Shown here one piece after another: positions 47,086-59,200 of a stretch of 64,000 nucleotides of DNA. Made by a program: the position numbers and the translations under genes. The notes under the pieces were generated by a model. It was not told the DNA's origin, did no database searches, and saw nothing but the letters and a program-made list of their open reading frames with translations. Source of the stretch: Owenia fusiformis (lineage: Eukaryota > Annelida > Polychaeta > Sabellida > Oweniidae); contig CAIIXF020000010.1 of assembly GCA_903813345.2 (NCBI GenBank), positions 4,021,169 through 4,085,168 of the forward strand, written 5' to 3'. The stretch's first letter is position 1. Every line of letters begins with the position of its first letter.

Positions 47086-47091
47086 TTTATT
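47086..47091 (-). terminator. possible poly(A) signal of the protease gene
   Basis: AATAAA on the minus strand about 76 bp beyond the TGA stop at 47167-47169. Confidence 0.5.
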
Positions 47092-47166
47092 GACCCAAGT
47101 ACAGTCGTTACATCATATTTAAATGACATTGTGATTGATGTCTGCTAACAGCTACACATGGGTGTG

Positions 47167-47251
47167 TCAACCCTGTACAAAGGGGCATTCCGGTGCGGCT
47201 AACAGTAAATCTGGAGTTCCTGATGGTGGATTGATCTTTCCATTCCATGCA
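47167..47251 (-). CDS. last protease exon
   Basis: Acceptor TTATTTCAG. Encodes AWNGKINPPSGTPDLLLAAP, then ECPFVQG and TGA. It corresponds to the start of the linker exon (AAYGRINPPFGTPDKLV) but stops where the linker continues, so domain 2 has no mucin-like extension. Confidence 0.8.
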
Positions 47252-50200
47252 CTGAAATAAAAAGAGACAAAGGTAAACATATCTTGCATGACGTAGTGTA
47301 TAGTAAACATAGTTCAAAGCATGGTAAGCATACGTGTATATCATAGCATTGTCCACATGTATCATAGTATTGTCAACATATATCATATAGTATAGTATAT
47401 GTTTTATGGAATAGTCAACGTGCATAATATTAGAGTCAACATGTGTCAACATAAATCATAGTATTGTCCTCATGTTTTTTATGGTATAGTCATTCAATTT
47501 TAATAGTATCGCAACATGTATCATAGCATAGTAAACGTACATCATAGTAGGGTCAACACATATCATTTCATTGTTGGGTCAACATGAATCATAATATATT
47601 CAATATGCATCACAGTACAATCGAACATATTTCATGGTATAGTAAAATGTATCCTAAATGTAAAAACTTGGTATAATAGAATGGTCAAGATGGATCATGG
47701 TATAGTCACCATGATCACTGCAAAGATTTTATGTCGGCCTGTTTATGTACATTTGAGTAAAATAAACAAATACAATAAAATTATAAAATGGCAGTACATA
47801 TATGCAAATATTTTTACGTTAAAAGCTTTGTAATGGCATTTTATGTTGTTTTACATAACCACAACTACAATAAATATCCAGATCCTTCTTAAGTGCTAAC
47901 TTAAACATGACAAGATTTACAATCATCTATTCTTTATGACCATTTCGTACAGAACCGGAAACAACTACACTTATTCCAACAAAAACAATGTACTGTAATC
48001 TAATTTGTTTTCACAATGTTTAGTCGCAACTAAACAAACCTCAGAACAGACGCTCAGAACAAATTTGCTCTCCATATTCTTTAGATGCTCTCCTTCTGTA
48101 CACAAAAACAAACACTATATGTCATTTGAATATTGCATACTTCCATTCAGTTCATAGTGTACTGATACCTGGCGTCTCACACAGGACCAGTGCTTTCTAA
48201 CATTTGCAATATGTTTGCTTCTTAAAAGAGGTTCATCTGCCTGATGTTTTCGGATTTAGTTTTACCCTCAAGGTAACTGTCTTTGGTGGGTTAACTGATT
48301 AGAAGCAGATGTGACGAATTATAACCGTAAGTAGAGTTGATAAGACTCAACCAGCGTTTGATACACGTAAGATGTAGGGTTGTAGTGGGTTGGGTATTTC
48401 ATTGTATAAGCTTCAATTCTCATCATTCAGCATCCCAAGCAGAACGGTGTCCACGTATACTCACCCTTTTATTCACTATTTCGAAACCTCTTCGAAATTC
48501 CTGAATGAAGTCTACAAAACCGACAGAATATCAAACCTCGTGTGATCCACAGCGTGTAATATCCAAAGTAAGACTCAAAAAGACTCCAAAGCTTTTGACA
48601 ATCTTGGAGAAATACCCCTGACCAACCTCCGGGCCCAACAAATCTCACCAAAATAAACAAAATAACTTTGAATGAACATACTTTGCTTTGATTCTATTCA
48701 TTGTGTCCTCGGCTTGGTCATTTGGATACAAACATCTGTAGATTGCAGCAACTCCAGCCTAGGGAAAAACAAAAAATCAAAAAGAAGGACAAATTGATAT
48801 CTTCTTTTGTGTGACATTAATACATTAAGTGATGGTTCTATGTTTTGTTGTTCAAACTCTCAGAAATAATTGCCTGAGGTCAAGGTCATGGCAGGGTCAT
48901 GTTCTGTAAGTTCCGCCAGACTCAACTCGAACTCCTATTATGTCATTAACCTTATTGTTAAATGCGTAAAATGTGTTTTACTGTCCAGATTGATTCTACA
49001 GGGTGGTCCAAAAAATGGGACACTCGTATTTTAAAAATAAATAGTGATTTCATTATGAAAACATGTCATATTATATACCTGTGGATAGGAAATTTACTCA
49101 TCAAGTTCAAATTTATTATAATGTCTGTCAACCAGCGTCCATAATATAAATGACGTCATTTTCGTTGACAACTGGTTGACATATTGAACGTCTGTTTATG
49201 TAAATAAAGTTGACAATAAAACTTGGTTTTTGCAAGTTTTGGAAAACCCGTTTTGAAACGAAAATGACGTCATTTATATTATGAAAGCTGGTTGACAGAC
49301 ATTATAATAAATTTGAACTTATGATATACCAAAATAAAGATGAGTAAAGTTCCTATCCCGCACTGGTATATAATATGACATCTTTTCATCAAGAAAATCA
49401 ATATTTATTTTTGAAATACGAGTGTCCCATTTTTTGGACCACCCCGTATATATAAATGAGAATACTCGTTCTGGGTTCGTAAGCATCTGTTATATCTGAT
49501 TTTATCTCTGTATTTCGTAATCAAAGGAATAAATTCAGGTTGCTGTGATGTACCAGCATGCAGTATTTCTTTCATTTGGTGATTATCTTAGAAACAAAAG
49601 AAAAGAAACAACAAATGTTTGCTTGTAAGTATATGCAAATTCGAATAATAAGTGTTACCGAACAACGATAACGCAGGTACAGATATCTACTCACGACATG
49701 AGGTGCAGCCATTGATGTACCAGTCTTAGTACCACTTGCATCATCGTTTAAATTAAGCGCACTCTCTATGTTTATAGCAGGTCCTATTATGTCAATCAAG
49801 TGGCCAAAGTTAGACGACGAATACCAACCGTCCGATGACGAAGATCCAGCAACTGTTAAGGCTTCCACGGCACTTGCTGGAGATCTTGATTTTGCATCAA
49901 CGGCCGAATTACCCGCTGCTACAACTACGACCATGTTGTTGGCAACGGCGGACTTAATTGCATCATTTTGTCCGTCGGATTTTCCACCACTAATAGACAT
50001 ATTAATAACACCTTTCTTGCCCATTTTCTGGGCTTCATTGACAGCATATCCCAATGCGGCAATGGAAGCGCTTTTAGGGCATCTTGAAGTACTCTGTTTA
50101 CATATCCTGAGTGAAACAATGGTAGTTCCTTTAGCGACACCCCAAGTGTTTCCACCTATTATTCCTAAAAAGGAAACACATTTGCCCATAATCACGTTGG

Positions 50201-53200
50201 ATAGGTATCGATATGGTGAACTGAATTCAACACTGTTTTTCTCTTAAAGCAATTATTGAAAATATTCTGTAAAAAACACGGTATTTTATGTAATGTTGCT
50301 GATTAACAACAATTTAATGCAAAAATTATTTAGAAATATTTTTAACTTGTATAACTGTTTTTGTTTAACATTTTTTGTTCTTTGGTGAAATTGTTTTTGC
50401 TCCTTTCTATCAATTCTTGAGAATGAAATAAAATGTCTTTCCTAACCTTGTTGGAACAAAATAGTATATACAACATGTTTTTAGACCTCTCAATATTATA
50501 GTTATACAAAGGAATTTTTGGTTGATTTTAAAAAAGTATTCAAAAAATTAAAACAAAATCCCCCAAAATAGATAAAAATCAAGATAAACCTTTTATTTCA
50601 TTAACAAGATACTTTTTTAAAATCAACCCAAATTTTCTTTGTACAATTACAATATTGAGAGACCTAAACATGTTGTGTTTATGTCGTTTTGTTCCAATGA
50701 GGTTCGGAAAGATGTTTTATTTCACTCTGTAAACATGATACCAAGAACAAAACAAGTGTTTGATGTGTTTTCTAAAACAAAATGGATGAAAGTATATACA
50801 GGTATATATATATATATTTCAAATTATATTCTTACCATTCAAAAGATGACCATTAAATTGACGACGTGTTAAATTTTTAGATTTTTCATGACTGGTTTAA
50901 TACAAACGTGTGTTCAAAAAGTTCAAAAGTTCACCATATCGATACCACTCCTTTAACAAAGATTTAATCGATCTTGGGCTGCTTTTGACTTTTCCCGTGC
51001 TCTGGAGCTAGATGTCAAATCTGTATCTTGGTTGGTGCCAAAATATTTTGTAACCCAGATGTTTATGTGGGTAGTGAAGGATATCCTTGCAAGTTAGAAA
51101 CGTGGGATAAGTTGAAGCTTAGTACTACTGTATTTACCTGCTACGTGAGAACCATGACCATTGAAATCATCACCCCCAGTGCCTTCACCGGAGAAGTCGG
51201 TTCCCTATAGTATAAACTTTTAATAGTAAAAGAGTTTATTTACTGTAAAGCAGATGTTACATTGTGGGCTCACCTTTCGTCACCATGTGGTTAATTTTCG
51301 GCACTCATTTTTAAATTAATCAGTTTTTGTATAAATTGATGTGATAGGGAATATCTTGCTAAAACTGTTTGTTTTGCCCACCGTGAATCCATGCGGTGGT
51401 CCACCGTCTGCCGTAAAGTATTCACACGGTGGCGAACAGTTAGCTCACCCGGCCTAAGTGTGGCAGTTCCATTAAAACGAAGAAGTTCATGATCATATAG
51501 AATCAGAAGTCAGTGTTGCAGTTCATTTAGTTTTGTCAAACTTCGTATAGTGTTAGAGTTCACTTACTGTCAGAGTCTAATTAGACTTTGTATACCATTA
51601 GAATCATACAATATAGATGCTTATTTAGTGTCAGATATCATAACATGGAGTTCATTTATTGTCGGATTAACAAAAGTGTCAAAATTAAAAAATCAGAGAG
51701 AAGTCTAAGAATTAATGTAATGCTAAAGTATTTGCGACCATATCGGAAATAACTTCGTATAGTGACATAGCGAGTTCATATAGTGTCAGAGTTCATTTAG
51801 TGTACGTATATGTGTAATAGTTTATAAATTAAGTGTTAGAGATCATTCACTTTTAGATGTCACATAGCGTAAGAGTATATTGCATTGCTTTGCAAATGGT
51901 TTTTATAGTGCTAAAGTTCATTTAGTGTTAAAGTTCATATTGTTAGAGTATATTCATAATTAGTGCTATAAGACTCCAACGAGAACCCCTGGAATTGTGT
52001 TAGAATAGAAAGTATTTTTACAATATTAGAAATAAACAATTTGCATGAATGAGCCAGTTTTAACATGCATGTAATTTGATATAAATCATTAACTCACATT
52101 GACAACTCGTCCACCAAATTCACTATGTGTTGCACGTACACCGCTGTAATAAGAAAACACGTGAAGCATGTTGGGTTAATGTAAGGCACTCTTCATTACT
52201 AAACTTACACTCAGTGCTATGAACTCGAGTGACTTAAAGGCCCATTATGCGTATTTTCAACATTTTCTTACCATTAATTGAACTTCGTAGTATTTCATAG
52301 TACTTTATCTTTCATTAGACATCAAAAACAACTCAAACGGGTCACATCAAAGCTTATAATAAATTATCAAAAAATATTTATTTGATCTGTCAAGTTTTAT
52401 ATATCAAGTTTTTACCAATGTCAATGAAAAATGGCAAAGTTGTTTGTATCATATGATTCATTAATTTTTATAGAAGTGTCGCCATCTTTAAAATCAAGAG
52501 TTATTTGAAACATGCACTTTTTCAAAATGAGCATGCACTACTAAGGATCCCTGAACATTAAATATTGTTTTCTCAGGAGTTATTTTTTCTCGGTTCAATG
52601 CAAATCAAGCTTTGTATGATATTAGATCGAGTGTGCAAATGACATTTTTCAATGATTATTTCATCTTTTTTCCTTTTAAATTAAGCACAGTGGGCCTTTA
52701 AATATTATGGGGATTAAACACTTGGGAAATTTCGGTAATGTTTAAAACTACTGCATTAATTAGTAACGATTCTGGAATCGCGATGGTAAAAAATAAAACA
52801 TTATTCAAAGTGGTCATTTATTATTTAACTATTTTTAGAACCAAAATTGAGATGACATGAAAGGAAAAGATCCAAACGGCAGCACGATTTTATAAGTATT
52901 GACCAAAAGTTAGCTCTGGGACCTTTGCTTTATGCCATCTAAAGAAGCTGTCACATTAACCGTGTGGGCTCACCGTTCGCCAACGTGTGGCGAATTTTGG
53001 GCATTATTTTTAATCAATTTTAATTAATTTTTGTATTTGGTGTGATGGGGATATCTTGCTGTGAATCAATGCCGTAGCCCGCCGTCTGCCCCAAATTATT
53101 CACTGTGGCCAATGGTGAGCCCGCACGGCCTAAGCGTGAAAGCTTGAAGTGACGATTGGTCGATGCAGGTATTCCTTGGAAATTTGAAACTTTCTGATTT

Positions 53201-56200
53201 TAAATTACTAATTTAAGCAAAAGACATGTTGAAAGTATTAAAATATAATACTTACGAGTCTAAGACGAAAACGACTGCACAACTACCATCATCTGCAAAA
53301 CAAACAAGTCATTGAATGTTACACTGTACATGTCATATAGAAGCAGCAGCGCTTATTTGCATCTTGAATGGTGTGCTGAGGGGGAATTACTAGATTAGTA
53401 GACAGGAGTGGACACTCTTTTCACGTTGGCTTGTTATTTGGGATAATTTGAGGTTAATTTTTTTATGACTGGTGTACTCTTAGATTGTGTTTTTTTCTTG
53501 TGTTTTGTAATCACTTTTGGTGTTTTCCCGTTGTGAATTGCGCTTGAATATGTATGCCCATAATCGTGGGCGAAAGGTATTCCTGCAGGATTCAGTTGAT
53601 TGCCCAATCATTAAACGAAATCGATTTGGGCCTTTAGAAATGCATATTTCTTGGGTATACTATTTTTAGATTTAGCTCGAATCTTTAAATGACCTATATT
53701 ATTACAAATAAATGGTTATTTAGGAAAATACCTGCATATGAATATGTGTTGTCTAATGGGAGATCTGGCTGGTTTATGCGATCAGTACCCTGTAATACAA
53801 ACAACCATTACACGCACTGTAGGTAGACACATTCTATGGATGATAAAGAACATCAAAACGACACATTCTATGGATGATAAAGAACATCAAAACCTTTAAA
53901 AATCGTCAAAAACTGGATTTTGTTGGTTCTAGCTTATTTAATTCCTAATAATTCCTGTACGTTTGCATTGCATCCACTTCAACAATTAGGCCGCTAATTA
54001 GTAATTACTTTTGCGCGAATCAAACTACTAATTTTAATCAAGACAGCGGATTCGCGCGTTTATTTAGCTGACGTCACGTAATGGTGGCAAATAAAAACAA
54101 ATATGATGCGCTATCAAATGTCCGTGAAATGATAAGATTTACGCTACACTGATACCGATTTATGTAAAACAATCAATGACAAACAATGCTTTCCATGGCG
54201 GTTTTTAGTTGATAACTCAGTAACTAGGAATTATTTAGAAATTTGAATGCTATCATCGAAAGCGTGGAAATTCTTCTATCTTTTAATTTTTAAACCTGGA
54301 TTTGTTTTGATGTTCTTTAAGATTATCATAATGTGCAATAAGGGTAATGTTTACAAAGGTCCTTTTTCAATATAGCTTTGAAATCTTGAAGTCTCGTTTG
54401 AGATTTTAGGATATTTGTAGTTTTAACCATTAACGACTTATATTTTCTTCTGTTTGGTGGCATATTTGAATTTTATGTGTAATTTCCTATTAAATAGCTT
54501 TGATTTGCACACTTATTTACCTTGATTCAAATTTTGAAGATTTTCATGTTTTCTGAAAAAGGCCGGGCTAGATCCCCAATCACACAATGTTGAAAAACCG
54601 TAAAAGGTTCATTTACTCTTATAAGTCTCACAATTTTAATGTTAAATCACAATCCACATGTCAATAGGCTCATAATTACATTCAAATCATGTTCACGGTG
54701 CGGTAGCCAAACTGCTTGCCTACTATGCACGCAGTTTGAAAGACTGACAAACTGCGCGCCTATCAACATTGCATCATAAAAGTTGGAGTCTGTGTTTTCA
54801 AACGTCATTTTAAGACATTTATTCTTAATTGTTTTATAGTTCAACACGTCCATTCGGTGGCGATTATATGATTCAACCATGTGATAGCGAAATGCATGTC
54901 CAGATGAACGTAGGTTTAAAAATATAAGCAGATTAATACAAAAAATTGACATCGATTTTTCGATCACCGATACATAAGTTGATATCGCACGTTTCACAGA
55001 AATTTAAAACACTTGGGTTTTGATTCACAGGTAAATCTCAACCCAGTTTTCCCGTACAATACAAAATATTTCGTATTAAAACAGATGAACATGACAGAAA
55101 GAAGTAATAAAACACAAACTGCGCGCCTATTTTAGCCAGAAATCACAAACTGCGTGCCTACTCTTCCAAACTGCGTGCATATTATCGATGACTTCTCAGT
55201 AATGCAGGCCTATGTGATTTCATGGGAGTACGTAAGTAAGTTGAAAAGGTAGAGATTGAAAAGGTTCAAATAAATCAAAAACTAAAATTGGGTTGATGGT
55301 TGACAACCGGTGGAAATGTACATATTTATATTTTATTTTGTTCTTGTCTATATGATTTAATAAAAAAAGTGATGCACGACTTCATCATATAGAGTTGAGT
55401 TCAAAAATCTCATGAAAATGGTTTTGTTCTATTGGGGTCCTACTAAAAGACACCCAGGTGGCCCCCGCCTAGTTCCCATCAAAGTGCCGATGTGCCTATT
55501 TTACTACTTTATTTCAAACTAACATGGTGCATGATGCATTGTGCAACATAAATACAATTCGTTCATAAAAATTGTGTAAATATATATTGAATCCTTTTTT
55601 ATTTATATTTTTGATTGATGCAGTCCTAAAAGCCATTTCTTAGAATTCAATGAATTCCTCATTATAAAATGCTATAAAAATTCACAGTTTTAGCAACATA
55701 AGTAAGAAAAAGATATTTACAACAATCTCACTCTTTCGACTTGCAGACTTGAAACTTATTACCCATGTACCATAAATAAGTGACCATGCATGCATGACGA
55801 GCAAACATTCAGAAATTCAAAACTTTTTCACTTAAATCTTTGAATTTTTGGGGATACAATAGTTCCGAGTCTATTTTATAGCATATGCCAAAGGAAGTAA
55901 TACTTGAATGTCCCGACTGCAGTACATGTATAGTATACGAGCCTGATAAATCCAAAGAAATTGAGGAAGGGTTGACACAATGTACTATTTCTTTTAAGGT
56001 TTGAGAGGACATCGGGCAAGAAGTTTTCACGGTCTTTTAATGTTTTTTTTAAATGAGTCACTGGTACCTTTAAATAATCGCCTCTTTGGTTTCTTGATTG
56101 GTTTCCTTTTCTTCATTGGTGCGTTTTAAAATAACATCTTGTTTAATTCTGAAGGGGGTGTCATGGTTTTTGAAGATGCGCCGTTGTTATCTACATTTTT

Positions 56201-59200
56201 GTTAGGGTCAGACTTTGGTTTCTTTTTATATAGGGACAGGTTTAGTGAGTGGCGTTTACGTTTTCTGAAAATACACCACAAACTTGCACACAGCTTGCAA
56301 ATTAGGCGCGCAGTTTGTAAACATAGGCGCGCGGTTTGTAAATATTAGGCACGCAGTTTGTGAAATCCACGTGAAAGTATGCACGCAGTTTGACAGCGAA
56401 AAAAATAAAATCACGTTAATGGCTTGTCACTGTTTAACAAACAAACTATATTACTTAAACCATGTGCAGTAATCCTATATCTTTCAGAATATGCAAACAC
56501 AAGGGCTGAATAAACGTCAAACTACGAAAAACAGACATTATATGACGCAACACTGTATAATTTTAACACGAAAGCTCCTTGGGAACCTTATTTTGAGATA
56601 ACTAGATATGCATCGGGAAAAAAATCGAGTGCTACGTATAAACTAAGTTAGTCTCCACATCTTGGTACTGTCTGAAAACCAAAACTAGCCTAGTATTTCC
56701 AGTAATTTCCATCCTCTTGGGAGTCGTGTCCTCACTGTCTGTCATTTTGTGAATAGGCGCGCAGTTTGTCAGTGTTCCAAACTGCGTGCATAGTAGGCGC
56801 GCAGTTTGCCTACCGCTCCGTGATGTTTTAAGTTGATCCAAATTGAATTACTTGTTTAAATAAAAAAAATTAAGTGACTCTTGCAACACATTTCTATGTA
56901 TTCTAGCCCTACCAACACCCACGATGCCATCTATCTTTCCATTAATATAGAAAATGGTCAATTAAGATCCTGCATTCACCCTAAATCACGATGCCCATGT
57001 CAAGCTGCGCGCCTACTAGGCACGCAGTTTGAAACTCTGACAAACTGCGCGCATATTTCAAAATGTAAGACGGGGAGGACACGACTCCCAAAAAGAGCCA
57101 GAATACGCCAAATACAAGGTTAGTCTCGTTCTAAAGATAGTACCATTCTGTGACGATGAACTTAATTTACTAATAGTACTCAATGTTGTTCCCGATGTAA
57201 ACCTAGTTATCTCAATATAAGGGTCTTAAGTAACTTCTGTGTTCAAAATTTACAGTGTAAAGTTATTTCTATGTCTTTTTCTCGTCATTTGCCGTTTATT
57301 CAGCCATTGTGTCTGTGTATGCTGTAATATATAGGATCACTCCATCTGATTAAAGCAGCATAGTCTGTGTTCAAAACGATAATACGCCATAAACGTGATT
57401 TAAACATATTTCTTGTCAAACTGCGCGCCTATATTCACATGTATTTCCCAAACGGCGTGCCTAATATTTCCAAACTGCTTGCCTATCCAAGCTTGTTTTG
57501 TATTATTAGAAAACGTAAGCGCCATATGTAAGGTACATATGTATCTAATAGTAGAACCCCATAATTGAAATACTATGTGAGTCCATCCACCAAGATGATG
57601 ATCTGGAAATAAAAGTTTTTTCGTTCCCAACTTAATTGTAACTTCTATTATACATTTTGACTTTCAATATGAAAATCTCATAAAATCTGACGATAGCAAA
57701 ATTTTCAAAGCCATATGAAAAACACCTACACACCTACACACCAATGATAATATGTAGTTTTGATACTATGTGCGCAGTTTGTAATTTCCTTCGCTAAAAT
57801 AGGCGCGCAGTTTGTGCTTTATTTCCTTTTAATCTCCTGATTATCTGTTTATCTCGAAATATTTTGAATTATACATGATAAATACGTAAGGAATTAAATA
57901 TAAAACGAGTCTGGAAGTATTTATCATTTATGTTTAAAGTGCTAGATCAATTTACGTATAAATTCCTGTTAAATCAGTGACGAAAATGCCATTAATCTGC
58001 TTATGTTTTAAAACTTAGATCCATTTGTACATAGTTTTTGCTAGTATTTGCAAGATTCGTATATTCGCCACAGAATGAACGCATTAAACAAGAAAACAAT
58101 GCAGGATAAATGTCTTAAAATTACGTTTCAAAATTCAGACTCCAACATGAATGATGCAATGTTGTTAGGCACGCAGTTTGTGATCGAAACAAACTGCGCG
58201 CCTAAGTAGGCGCGCAGCTTGACATGGGCACCGTGTAAATGATTTTAATTCGTGATGGTCTGAAACTTGGCCCATGGAGTTTGTTATAAATTGCTAATGT
58301 CAACATGGCTGATATAAAAAGCAAGTCAAGTTGTAAAGTAACTGGGACATTATGCAATATAAATAAATAAGGTGGTCTTGTTTTTACTGGGAACGAATCT
58401 GGGGAATTTAGAAACACGTACCCACTGATTGGTTCCTACAGTAGTCGTTCGACAACCGGTGCCTTTGGTAGTACTTTGAGGTGCGGTCGTCGTCGTTGTT
58501 GTAGTAGTGTCTGTCTGTCCCGTGGGAGTTGTTGTAATTGGACCTAGAGTTGTTGTTGTAGTTGGTCCCGAAGTTGTTGTTGTAGTTGGTCCCAAAGTTG
58601 TCGTGGTGTTCGATGGTTTCCCTGTACATGGTGGTGTCTGAACTAATTTATCAGGTGTGCCAAATGGCGGATTAATCCTTCCATATGCAGCTCTATAATA
58701 GAGTATTTCCCTCGAAGTATAGGACTCTCGATGTTTTTGGTGATATTTTGGCGATCTTCAGTATTTCTCTACATTGCATTTTACCAATATAGAGTATGCA
58801 TCCCATTTATATATTTTTGATTACTAGGAGTAAAGAATCCATCTACACTCTTAGAAAAAATTACTTACGCGTCGACGAGTCGATCATTTATAATATAGGC
58901 ATCCTCATCGGGGTACATACATCGCAGAAGTGCTGCGACGCCAGCCTACAAATTATCACGATCAATTAAAGTTGCTATTGCAATGTACCACTTTAAGTAT
59001 AATGTATTTCGCCCAAAACCGTCATTTGAAGCATATAATGTGAGATACAAGAAGCAAAATCTATTAAAATAGATGAGCAAATCCAATAAACTGCTGTTTG
59101 TTTAACTTACAACGTGAGGCGCTGCCTGTGAAGTACCCGTTTTTACAGCGGATGCACTATCACCAGCGTTTGACGCGCTCAATATGAACTCGCCTGGTGC

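Noticed and set aside
54647-54997. 116-codon minus-strand ORF
   Set aside because: Runs through the left arm of the inverted-repeat element and the GC-rich motifs. No transposase motif seen.
58408-58629. Asn-rich alternative frame through the linker exon
   Set aside because: Frame-shifted reading of the Thr-rich linker. The Thr frame is the one that matches splice phases on both sides.
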